This document shows positions 28,319 through 35,970 of a stretch of DNA of 64,000 bases, piece after piece. The stretch's first letter is position 1, and each line of letters opens with the position of its first letter. The translations under genes and the position numbers were made by a program. This DNA is from an uncultured Bacteroidota bacterium (GTDB taxonomy: Bacteria > Bacteroidota > Bacteroidia > Flavobacteriales > Flavobacteriaceae): the NCBI GenBank assembly GCA_902512065.1, contig CABXHU010000002.1, positions 1 to 64,000 on the forward strand. The letters run 5' to 3'. A model generated the notes under the pieces. That model was not told where the DNA came from and made no database searches. It saw nothing but the letters and a program-made list of their open reading frames with translations.

Positions 28319-28651
28319 TCATTTGTATTTATTGTAAATAGCTGAAAAGATAAATAATACTCCAGGCAATGCCAATGCGTCTATCATAGAAAAATCATAT
28401 GGGCTGTCGTCTATTAAATTAAAGGCTCCTATACTTATTACTGTAATAACTCCGCCAATAAGCTCCCGCCTCCAAGCAATTATTTGCCCTAAACACACCC
28501 CGATTGGAAAAAACAAAAATAATGCCCCCTCTTTCATCGAAAGAACTTTGGTAAATTCATCTCCAGTCAAATGAGCAATGAAAAAGAACACTATAATTCC
28601 TATTGAGATTGCACTAGAAATTCTGGCAATCAAATAAAGAACTTTTTTCAT
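28319..28651 (-). CDS. Small integral membrane protein, unknown function
   Basis: 110 residues with about four hydrophobic segments (roughly 5-28, 40-62, 66-82, 90-106). I recognise no characterised family; a similarity to small DUF7670-like membrane proteins is possible but uncertain. It is divergent from the Cys/Met-rich outer-membrane gene, with the Fnr-like site 28697-28710 between them. On the minus strand a TATATTAA element at 28674-28667 lies at the spacing seen for the other Fnr-like promoters, so it may be induced at low oxygen. Confidence 0.6.
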   Translation of the reverse strand: MKKVLYLIARISSAISIGIIVFFFIAHLTGDEFTKVLSMKEGALFLFFPIGVCLGQIIAWRRELIGGVITVISIGAFNLIDDSPYDFSMIDALALPGVLFIFSAIYNKYK

Positions 28652-28696
28652 GTTTTATGTTTCTGTTTAATATAGCGCTTTTAATAGGGTAAAAAC

Positions 28697-28710
28697 ATGA
28701 TAATTATCAT
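28697..28710. promoter_or_regulatory. Fnr-like palindrome 1 (ATGATAATTATCAT)
   Basis: A perfect 14-base palindrome, ATGAT-AATT-ATCAT, lies in the gap between two divergent genes. Its half-sites and 4-base spacer match the Fnr box except for the outermost base (A instead of T). The nearest promoter-like element at class II spacing is on the minus side (28674-28667). On the plus side the -7-like AATTTTTG (28725-28732) is too close for class II activation. Confidence 0.65.
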
Positions 28711-28767
28711 ATTTTTTTGACTCTAATTTTTGTTTCTTAAGTTTTTTAATTTAATTCCTCTTTTCCT

Positions 28768-29832
28768 ATGAAAAATTTGACACTTATCCTGGCTCTTTTC
28801 TTTCTTAATATTTCATTTTCACAAGACAATTTTTGTTGTACTTCACCTGATGATCCTGAATGTTGCTCACTAAATGATAATAAAGATTGTTGTGCAGAGC
28901 GACCTGATGGTCATGGTCCTATAAATTTAATGGGAGATCATATGCATAGTAAAGGAGATTTAATGTTTTCGTATCATTATATGGGAATGTTTATGGAAGG
29001 TGCTCTAACAGGTTCTGAGGAAATTTCAACAGAAACAATCTTTGAAAATTATATAAATTCTCCTGAAAAAATGAAAATGGATATGCACATTTTGAGTCTT
29101 ATGTTTGCACCAAGTGATGAGATCACTCTAATGTTAATGGCAAATTATACTTCGAAATCAATGGATATATTTACAAACACTCTTGAGGTGTTTAATACGA
29201 ATTCAAGTGGTTTTGGTGATATTTCTGTAATGGGATTGTATAAAATCATGTATGAACCAAAGCAAGCTGCACATTTTAATGTGGGATTCTCAATTCCAAC
29301 AGGAAGTATTGATCAAAGAGACAATACACCAATGATGAATAATACTTTGCTGGGCTATTCTATGCAACTTGGTAGTGGAACCTTTGATGTAATAATTGGA
29401 GGAACATATTTTAATCAATTAGAAAATTTTTCCTGGGGAGCGCAAACACTATATAAGTCTAGAATTGGTAAGAACTCCAAACATTATACTCTTGGAGATA
29501 GAGCAGAAGCTACAATATGGAGCGCCTTTAAGGTTTCTAAAAAGTTAAGTCTTTCAACTAGTATAAACTATTATAAACTGAAGAATTTAGAAGGTTATGA
29601 TTCAGATTTAAATTCAATGATAAACCCATTAGTCAACTCAATAAATTCTGGAAGAAGCCAAATAGATTTTGGTATTGGCAGTAACTATATTATTCCTTCA
29701 ACAAGTTTAAATAAACTTAGACTATCTATTCAGGCTAGTTATCCTTTATATCAAAATGTTAATGGCATTCAAATGAAAAACACATGGAGCGGAGTTTTTG
29801 GCTTAAAATATTCATTTAAAAATACTCTGTAA
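28768..29832 (+). CDS. Cys/Met/His-rich outer-membrane beta-barrel protein, possibly copper-related
   Basis: 354 residues. After the signal peptide (ends near ISFSQ) comes a cluster of paired cysteines, C-C at 23-24, 31-32 and 41-42, then a Met/His-rich stretch (MGDHMHSKGDLMFSYHYMGMFME). The rest has alternating beta-strands like the MetA-pathway/transporter-type outer-membrane barrels, ending in 'FGLKYSF'. Related barrels often accompany copper or heavy-metal genes. N2O reductase needs twelve copper ions per dimer, so a role in copper supply is a reasonable inference, not shown. It is preceded by the Fnr-like site at 28697. Confidence 0.65.
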   Translation: MKNLTLILALFFLNISFSQDNFCCTSPDDPECCSLNDNKDCCAERPDGHGPINLMGDHMHSKGDLMFSYHYMGMFMEGALTGSEEISTETIFENYINSPEKMKMDMHILSLMFAPSDEITLMLMANYTSKSMDIFTNTLEVFNTNSSGFGDISVMGLYKIMYEPKQAAHFNVGFSIPTGSIDQRDNTPMMNNTLLGYSMQLGSGTFDVIIGGTYFNQLENFSWGAQTLYKSRIGKNSKHYTLGDRAEATIWSAFKVSKKLSLSTSINYYKLKNLEGYDSDLNSMINPLVNSINSGRSQIDFGIGSNYIIPSTSLNKLRLSIQASYPLYQNVNGIQMKNTWSGVFGLKYSFKNTL

Positions 29833-29854
29833 TTACTGATTTTTTTTTGTTTTT

Positions 29855-29868
29855 ATGATAATTGTCAT
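29855..29868. promoter_or_regulatory. Fnr-like palindrome 2 (ATGATAATTGTCAT), nos operon
   Basis: ATGAT-AATT-GTCAT lies upstream of the fasciclin-cytochrome-nosZ operon. Its centre is about 41 bases before the transcription start predicted from the -7 element 29891-29898, the position for class II activation by Crp/Fnr proteins. Confidence 0.75.
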
Positions 29869-29890
29869 TTTATTAAAAATGATGCTAATT

Positions 29891-29898
29891 TATTTTTG
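29891..29898 (+). promoter_or_regulatory. Promoter -7 element (TATTTTTG) of the nos operon
   Basis: A perfect TAnnTTTG element. Its TTTG starts 27 bases after the end of the Fnr-like site; no good -33 TTTG is present, as expected for an activator-dependent promoter. The predicted start near 29902 gives a leader of about 24 bases. Confidence 0.65.
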
Positions 29899-29925
29899 GT
29901 GTATTAATACTAAAAGACTTGTATT

Positions 29926-30516
29926 ATGAAAAAATCTAAGATATCATTCACAGCTCTATTGTCAATTTTATTTGTTGCAGCATTAGCAATTATTTATATT
30001 GATTTTACTCAGGCCACTAGAGAATTTGTCACTAATTCAGATTCTGTAACTAATTTAAATACTCCTCTAGGGCAAGCAAGTGTTGTAGATAATATTTCAG
30101 ATCCAAATATTTTACAAGTAGCAATGAGTTCAAAAGACCACACAACTCTTGTAACAGCTATTCAGGCTGCTCAAATTGAACATGTCTTAGTTAATGCAGG
30201 GCCATTAACTGTTTTTGCCCCAACAAATGAAGCCTTTGATTTCTTACCTAAAGGTACAATTGAAAATTTATTAGAGCCTGAAAACAAACAAGAACTAACT
30301 ACAATTTTAACACAACATGCTGCTCCTGGAACATTTGATATTGAAAAACTAAGGAAGGAAGCTGCAAAAAAAAGAAAAATATATATGGCAACTGGGTCTT
30401 ATTTAGAAATAACAACAAAAGGAGAACATGTTTTTGTTAATGGCTGTAAAGTTATTGCTTCTATACCAACAGTAAATGGCATTATAAATGTAATTGATAA
30501 AGTAATTATTCTATAA
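29926..30516 (+). CDS. Fasciclin (FAS1) domain protein, first gene of the nos operon
   Basis: 196 residues. An N-terminal hydrophobic anchor or signal (about 8-27) is followed by one FAS1 domain (about 60-196) with the H1 region 'LVTAIQAAQIEHVLVNAGPLTVFAPTNEAF' split as usual and the H2 region 'VNGCKVIASIPTVNGIINVIDKVI'. FAS1 domains mediate protein-protein or surface contacts; here the protein faces the periplasm. It begins the nos transcript and lies 12 bases before the cytochrome gene, so it may assemble or dock the electron-transfer partners of NosZ (inference). Confidence 0.88.
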   Translation: MKKSKISFTALLSILFVAALAIIYIDFTQATREFVTNSDSVTNLNTPLGQASVVDNISDPNILQVAMSSKDHTTLVTAIQAAQIEHVLVNAGPLTVFAPTNEAFDFLPKGTIENLLEPENKQELTTILTQHAAPGTFDIEKLRKEAAKKRKIYMATGSYLEITTKGEHVFVNGCKVIASIPTVNGIINVIDKVIIL

Positions 30517-30528
30517 ATATTTTTTAAA

Positions 30529-30993
30529 ATGAGAAAAAAAACATTAGTACAATTTATATTATTGGGAATCTTAACATACTCATGTAGTAGTGATGCATCC
30601 TTAAACAAATCTAACTTTGAAACAAAAGCACTTTCTACAAAAACAATAAATAATCCAATGCAAGATAAAGGGATTGGCCCCATTACATCAGTAAAAATAA
30701 ATACTGAAATTAATAAAGATCTGGCTATTCATGGAAAAACTTTATTTGAAACAAATTGTATAGCCTGTCATAAGCTAGATAAACGATTTATTGGCCCCGC
30801 AATCACAGGTATTACTAAAAGAAGATCTCCAGAATGGATAATGAATATGGTTTTGAATCCTGAGCAAATGGTTAAAGAAAACCAATTGGCAAAACAATTA
30901 TTAATGGAATACATGTCGCCAATGGCAAATCAGAATCTTACAGAAAATGAAGCACGCGCTGTGCTTGAGTATTTTATTGAAATTGATAACTAA
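30529..30993 (+). CDS. Monohaem cytochrome c lipoprotein (nos cluster)
   Basis: 154 residues. A lipoprotein signal ends at Cys19 (ILTYSC). The haem c site C77-I-A-C80-H81 is followed by a Met-containing segment ('MEYMSPMAN', axial ligand probably Met129 or Met132). Small class I cytochromes next to clade II nosZ are thought to deliver electrons to N2O reductase, and this one lies only 15 bases upstream of nosZ. It would sit on the periplasmic face, tethered by lipid. Confidence 0.9.
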   Translation: MRKKTLVQFILLGILTYSCSSDASLNKSNFETKALSTKTINNPMQDKGIGPITSVKINTEINKDLAIHGKTLFETNCIACHKLDKRFIGPAITGITKRRSPEWIMNMVLNPEQMVKENQLAKQLLMEYMSPMANQNLTENEARAVLEYFIEIDN

Positions 30994-31008
30994 ATAACAC
31001 TAAATATT

Positions 31009-33012
31009 ATGATAGATTTTAAAAACACAATTAAAGATATTAAAGATTTTATTTATATCTGGTTTGGGGAATTAATTTTTGTTGCTGGGTTAATCTTATT
31101 ATTATTCTTTTTTCTTTCATGTGAAGAAACATCTAATCAAGGAGCTTTAAAGAGTGATATAGCTGAAAAAGTATATGTACCACCAGGAGAACACGATGAA
31201 TTTTATGCATTAATTTCTGGTGGCTTTAGCGGTCAATTATCAGTTTATGGACTACCATCTGGAAGGCTTTTTAAAGTAATTCCTGTTTTTTCTCAAGATC
31301 CAGAAAAGGCATACGGATATAATGAAGAAACCAAGCCAATGCTTAATACTTCATATGGCTTTGTTCCCTGGGGAGATGCACACCATCCTGATATTTCACA
31401 AACTAATGGCGAACTAGACGGTAGATGGGTGTTTATAAATGAGAATAATACACCAAGAGTTGCAAGAATTGATTTAACAACTTTTGAAACCGTTGAAATT
31501 ATTGAATTACCTAATTCTGCAGGGAATCATAGCTCTCCTTATGTTACGGATAACACGGAATATGTGGTTGCAGGAACGCGTTTTGGAGTGCCTGTTCCAC
31601 AACGCGATATGCCAATAGATGAGTATAAAGGAAATTTTAAAGGAGCTCTTTCCTTTATAAAAGTTGATCAAGAAACCGGAGGCATGAATTTAGAGTTTCA
31701 AATAATGATGCCAGGATTTGATTATGATAAAGCTCATCCAGGGAGAGGGAAATCTCATGGATGGATGTTTTTTACTACATATAATGTAGAAGAAAGCAAT
31801 ACATTACTTGAAGTTAATGCCTCTCAAAGAGATAAAGATTTTATAGCTGCTGTAAACTGGAAAAAAGCAGAGGAATATATTAAATCTGGAAAGTATACAA
31901 CCATGAGCACGAAATATGCTCATAATGTATATGATGAACATACTCAATCTGCGACAAGTACAATGAAAAAGGAGGTTAAAATATTAGATCCTAAGGAATG
32001 TCCTGGACTTGTTTATTTTATTCCTATGCCGAAATCTCCACATGGATGTGATGTAGACCCCTCTGGAGAATATATAGTGGGAAGCGGAAAATTGTCAGCG
32101 AATGTCACTGTGCATTCGTTTTCAAAAATGATCAAAGCAATTAGTGAAAAAAAGTTTGATGGAGAGGCTTATGGAATTCCAATAATTAATTTTGAAGATG
32201 CACTTGCAGGAGTCGTTAAGCAGCCTGGATTGGGACCTCTTCATACAGAATTTGACAATAAAGGGAATGGATATACAACATTTTTTATTTCTTCAGAGGT
32301 TGTTAAATGGAAATTAGGAACATGGGAAATTTTAGACAGAAAACCAACTTATTATTCTGTAGGACATTTAATGATCCCTGGAGGAAATTCCCAAAGTCCC
32401 TTTGGTAAGTATCTTCTTGCATTGAATAAAATTACAAAAGACAGGTATCTTCCAACTGGTCCTGAGGTATGTCACTCTGCACAGTTATATGATATATCTG
32501 GCAGTAAAATGGAATTGTTATTAGATTTTCCTACCATAGGAGAGCCTCATTATGCTGCTGGAATTCCAGCAAGTTTAATCAAAGAAAAATCTAAAAAAAT
32601 ATACAAATTAGAAGAGAACCATCACCCTTATGTTACAAGAAGTCCAAAGGATGCAAAAGTTGTTCGAAATGGAAATGAAGTTCATGTATATATGACCATG
32701 ATAAGATCTCATTTTGCGCCTGATAATATAGAAGGGGTTAAAGAAGGTGACAAGGTCTATTTTCATGTAACAAATCTTGAGCAGGATTATGATGTTCCTC
32801 ACGGGGTCGCTATGATTGGTGCAAACACTTCAGAATTACTAATTATGCCAGGGCAAACAGAAACCTTTATTTGGGATGCTAATCAAGAGGGGGTATGGCC
32901 ATTTTATTGTACAGATTTTTGTTCAGCCCTTCATCAAGAAATGCAAGGATATGTTAGGGTGTCACCTAAAAGTAGTAACATAAAATTAAATTGGTCTTTA
33001 GACGGAGAATAA
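31009..33012 (+). CDS. nosZ: Nitrous oxide reductase, Sec-type (clade II)
   Basis: 667 residues. It reduces N2O to N2 in the periplasm. The seven CuZ histidines can all be placed: His125 and His126 (GDAHHPD), His174 (GNHSS), His345 (SPHGC), His412 (PLHTEF), His453 (VGHLM) and His513 (GEPHYA). The CuA domain has His598, Cys634, Cys638, His642 and Met645 (CTDFCSALHQEM). The N-terminus has a hydrophobic segment at 21-37 and Cys38, but no twin-arginine motif, so export is Sec-dependent, as in clade II; the n-region is unusually long at about 20 residues. A lipobox-like FLSC suggests lipid anchoring. Confidence 0.97.
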   Translation: MIDFKNTIKDIKDFIYIWFGELIFVAGLILLLFFFLSCEETSNQGALKSDIAEKVYVPPGEHDEFYALISGGFSGQLSVYGLPSGRLFKVIPVFSQDPEKAYGYNEETKPMLNTSYGFVPWGDAHHPDISQTNGELDGRWVFINENNTPRVARIDLTTFETVEIIELPNSAGNHSSPYVTDNTEYVVAGTRFGVPVPQRDMPIDEYKGNFKGALSFIKVDQETGGMNLEFQIMMPGFDYDKAHPGRGKSHGWMFFTTYNVEESNTLLEVNASQRDKDFIAAVNWKKAEEYIKSGKYTTMSTKYAHNVYDEHTQSATSTMKKEVKILDPKECPGLVYFIPMPKSPHGCDVDPSGEYIVGSGKLSANVTVHSFSKMIKAISEKKFDGEAYGIPIINFEDALAGVVKQPGLGPLHTEFDNKGNGYTTFFISSEVVKWKLGTWEILDRKPTYYSVGHLMIPGGNSQSPFGKYLLALNKITKDRYLPTGPEVCHSAQLYDISGSKMELLLDFPTIGEPHYAAGIPASLIKEKSKKIYKLEENHHPYVTRSPKDAKVVRNGNEVHVYMTMIRSHFAPDNIEGVKEGDKVYFHVTNLEQDYDVPHGVAMIGANTSELLIMPGQTETFIWDANQEGVWPFYCTDFCSALHQEMQGYVRVSPKSSNIKLNWSLDGE

Positions 33013-33029
33013 TAATAAACAAATAAGTT

Positions 33030-33533
33030 ATGATTGGAATTAACGAAAAATTTCCAGAATTCAAGCTTTTAGGAGTAGATGGAAATGAAATATTAGAAAT
33101 AAGTAGTCAAGATTATAAACAATGGAAGGTAATTTATTTCTACCCAAAGGATTTCACTTTTATTTGTCCTACTGAAATTACAAGCATGGACAAGTTAAAT
33201 AGTGAGGCTAAAGTTTTCGGAATAAGTGGAGACAATGAATATTGCAAATTAGCCTGGAAAAAAGAGAATGAAGGATTGCGTTTTATTAAGCATCCACTCT
33301 TGGCTGATTCTGGTTTAAAATTATCAAGAGAAATTGGAGTAGTAGATCAAGAAAATGAAGTTTGTTTACGAGCTACTTTTATTATTGATGAAAATAATAT
33401 TATAAGACATGTTTCTTGTAATGATTTAGATACAGGACGAAGTGTTGATGAAATATTACGCACACTACAGGCCTTGAAGACAGGCGGGCTTACTGGCTGT
33501 CAATGGGCTCCTGGAGATAAATTTGTGGGATAA
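33030..33533 (+). CDS. AhpC/TSA-type peroxiredoxin in the nos operon
   Basis: 167 residues. The peroxidatic Cys46 lies in 'KDFTFICPTEI'. Further cysteines are 72, 112, 130 and 157; Cys157 in 'GGLTGCQWAPGD' matches the C-terminal position of the resolving cysteine in mycobacterial-type AhpC. There is no signal peptide, so it acts in the cytoplasm. It reduces hydrogen peroxide and organic peroxides, perhaps also peroxynitrite. The gene lies only 17 bases after nosZ in the same direction, so it is probably part of the nos transcript. Confidence 0.9.
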   Translation: MIGINEKFPEFKLLGVDGNEILEISSQDYKQWKVIYFYPKDFTFICPTEITSMDKLNSEAKVFGISGDNEYCKLAWKKENEGLRFIKHPLLADSGLKLSREIGVVDQENEVCLRATFIIDENNIIRHVSCNDLDTGRSVDEILRTLQALKTGGLTGCQWAPGDKFVG

Positions 33534-33574
33534 AAAATGAATTTAGTATATCTTTTAATTTGTTGTTTTGATAA

Positions 33575-33637
33575 GTGCTATGGTGTGGTTAGCATAGCAC
33601 ATTATAGAGGTAGGTGTTTTTTAAAGATGCCTGCCTC
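33575..33637 (+). other. Two tandem RNA hairpins between the peroxiredoxin gene and nosL
   Basis: Hairpin 1 pairs GTGCTATG (33575-33582) with CATAGCAC (33593-33600). Hairpin 2 pairs GAGGTAGG (33607-33614) with CCTGCCTC (33630-33637), with one G-U pair. Neither is followed by a T-run, so they do not look like terminators. They occupy the 122-base gap in the middle of the operon, which otherwise contains nothing I can name. Processing or mRNA-stability elements that set different levels for nosZ and the accessory genes are likely. Confidence 0.6.
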
Positions 33638-33655
33638 TAATTAAAAAAAGAAAAA

Positions 33656-34714
33656 ATGGAAAAATCAAAATTATATATGAGCTTAGGAATGATAATGTTT
33701 TTTGTAATATATTTTGTTCCAATATGGACTGTCACATTAGAAGCTCCACAATATCCTGAACCTATTGGTCTGAATATTTGGATTAATAAAATTAGCGATA
33801 TGAATCCAAATGATTTAAAGAATATAAACCTAATGAATCATTATATAGGAATGGATGAAATCCCAGAACATATTCCTGAATTTGATTTTCTTCCATTAAT
33901 CTTAGGAAGTATGATTATTCTTGGGTTTATATTTATTTATTTCAATAATAAAAAACTATATGCTTTTTGGTTTATTCTAATGACTGTTTTAGGTATGCTA
34001 GGGATCTATGATTTCTGGCTCTGGGGACATGAGTATGGTCATAATTTAGATCCTAATGCTGCAATAAAATTTGTAGATGAATTTGGGAATCCTTTAGCCT
34101 ACCAACCCCCAGTAATTGGCAAAAAAACTATTTTAAATTTTGTAGCAATCTCCAAACCAAACATCGGAGCTATTCTAATTATAATTGGAATGCTTATGGT
34201 TTCTCTTTCAGTTTATGTAAAAAAAGGAGAAAAAATTTTCTATAATCAGAAGATAAAAATAAAAAATAAAATTATTGCTGCAAGATTATCCTACACGCTA
34301 TTAATACTACCATTAATGTATTCTTGCAGTGTTAATGCACAAAAGGTAAATTATGGCGAGGACCTTTGTTATAATTGTAAGATGCACATTGTCGATACTC
34401 AGCATGCTGCTCAAATTATAACCAAAAAGGGGAAAAAATTTCTTTTTGATTCTATTGAATGCATGCTCAATGAAATGTCAAATATGGATTTGAGTAAAAA
34501 CAAATTGTATCTAGCAAACACATATTATGGAAAAGAAACATTTTTTGATGTAAATAATCTAACCTTTTTAATATCTAAAAAAATTCCAAGCCCAATGGGG
34601 GGTAATTTAACCGCATTTAAAAATCTTGATGATGCTCATAATATAATGAAGGATATGGGTGGTGAAAATTATAATTGGAAAGAAATAAAAAAGAAATATA
34701 ATATTATACAATAA
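33656..34714 (+). CDS. nosL: Fusion of a multi-pass membrane protein with NosL
   Basis: 352 residues. Residues 1-190 have four hydrophobic segments (about 8-24, 78-96, 102-120, 168-187) with motifs 'WTVTLEAPQYPEP' and 'LWGHEYGHNLDP', matching a membrane protein often found as a separate gene in Bacteroidota nos clusters. A fifth segment (about 208-223) ends in a lipobox-like LMYSC. Residues 229-352 are NosL, with the copper-binding Cys238-x2-Cys241-x-Met243 and 'FDSIECM'. NosL delivers Cu(I) to apo-NosZ. With N-terminus inside, five passes put NosL in the periplasm, as required. Confidence 0.88.
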   Translation: MEKSKLYMSLGMIMFFVIYFVPIWTVTLEAPQYPEPIGLNIWINKISDMNPNDLKNINLMNHYIGMDEIPEHIPEFDFLPLILGSMIILGFIFIYFNNKKLYAFWFILMTVLGMLGIYDFWLWGHEYGHNLDPNAAIKFVDEFGNPLAYQPPVIGKKTILNFVAISKPNIGAILIIIGMLMVSLSVYVKKGEKIFYNQKIKIKNKIIAARLSYTLLILPLMYSCSVNAQKVNYGEDLCYNCKMHIVDTQHAAQIITKKGKKFLFDSIECMLNEMSNMDLSKNKLYLANTYYGKETFFDVNNLTFLISKKIPSPMGGNLTAFKNLDDAHNIMKDMGGENYNWKEIKKKYNIIQ

Positions 34715-34725
34715 TAACATTTGAA

Positions 34726-35970
34726 ATGAAATCATTACTAACCACTATTATTTGTTTATTCTCTATCAATATTATATACTCATCCGTAATAATTGTCTGT
34801 AACAAGTGTGATATATCTGATATATCAATAGCCATTGATAAAGCCAAAAACCACGATACTATAATTATCAAAAAAGGAACTTATTATGAATTTGATATAG
34901 AAATTAATAAGCCCATAAAAATTATTGGAGAAAATTCAATAATTGATGTTGAGTTTAATGGAGGAGGATTTAATATAAAATCTGACAGTGTATATTTATC
35001 TAATTTAAAAATCAATAATATTAAAAGATCATATACGAAGGATATTGCTGGTATTGTGGCTTATAAATCAGACCATTTTGTAATAGAAAATATTGAATTT
35101 AATAATCCCTTTTTTGCAATATTCTTGCAAAAATCTAGGAATGGTATAATACGGAATAATATAATAAAAGGAGTCAATAATGATGTATTAAATTCTGGAA
35201 ATGGGATACATCTATGGGATTCAAAAAATATAGAAATTGAAAACAACAAAATAATTAATATGCGGGATGGTATATATCTAGAGTTTGTTAGTGCTGCTAG
35301 CATAAATAATAATATAAGTGAGAAAAATTTGCGATATGGACTTCATTTTATGTTTTCAAACGAAAACAAATATTCTAATAATATTTTTATAAATAATGCG
35401 GCTGGTGTAGCAGTAATGTTTTCTAAAAATATTATAATTCACAGTAATAGATTTGAGAATAATTGGGGCTCTTCTTCTTACGGCCTTTTATTAAAAGAAA
35501 TTTATGATGCTAAAATTCAAAACAATTATTTTTATCAAAATACCATTGGAATAGCTGTTGAGGGATCAAACAGGATCAACTATAATCATAATATTTTTAA
35601 ACAAAACGGTTGGGCTACAAAAATTTCTGGGGGGTGTTATGAAAATATTTTTACAGATAACGATTATCTAAATAATACCTTTGATCTTTCATATAAAGGA
35701 CGAGAAAATGATAATGTATTCTCGGGAAATTATTGGAGCAATTATGTTGGTTATGATTTAAATCATGACGGTATAGGTGATGTCGCATTTATGCCAATTA
35801 AATTATTTTCTTATATAGTAAATTCAGTTCCTGAAGCAATAACACTTCATAGAAGTTTATTTGTTGAATTAATAAACTTTTCAGAAAAAGTAGCTCCAAT
35901 ATTTACACCCAAATACATAATGGATAAGGAGCCAAAAATAAAACCAATAAATTATGTTATCAATTACTAA
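34726..35970 (+). CDS. nosD: Periplasmic NosD maturation factor
   Basis: 414 residues with a signal peptide (ends near IIYSS). The body is a right-handed parallel beta-helix of CASH/PbH1 repeats rich in Asn and Ile ('GIHLWDSKNIEIENNKI', 'GIYLEFVSAASINNN'), as in NosD. The family's C-terminal '.NYWSNYVGYDLNHDGIGD' block is present. NosD works with the NosFY ABC transporter in assembling the CuZ site, probably by handling its sulfur. Its 3' end overlaps nosF by 17 bases. Confidence 0.93.
   Translation: MKSLLTTIICLFSINIIYSSVIIVCNKCDISDISIAIDKAKNHDTIIIKKGTYYEFDIEINKPIKIIGENSIIDVEFNGGGFNIKSDSVYLSNLKINNIKRSYTKDIAGIVAYKSDHFVIENIEFNNPFFAIFLQKSRNGIIRNNIIKGVNNDVLNSGNGIHLWDSKNIEIENNKIINMRDGIYLEFVSAASINNNISEKNLRYGLHFMFSNENKYSNNIFINNAAGVAVMFSKNIIIHSNRFENNWGSSSYGLLLKEIYDAKIQNNYFYQNTIGIAVEGSNRINYNHNIFKQNGWATKISGGCYENIFTDNDYLNNTFDLSYKGRENDNVFSGNYWSNYVGYDLNHDGIGDVAFMPIKLFSYIVNSVPEAITLHRSLFVELINFSEKVAPIFTPKYIMDKEPKIKPINYVINY

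Noticed and set aside
31009-33012. Loss of CuA function because the Trp of the C-x-W-x-C motif is Asp
   Set aside because: That residue contributes only a backbone carbonyl to CuA, and CTDFC is, to my knowledge, common in clade II enzymes.
33575-33637. The tandem hairpins as a terminator ending the nosZ transcript
   Set aside because: No T-run follows either stem on the plus strand, and no new promoter is visible before the NosL fusion.
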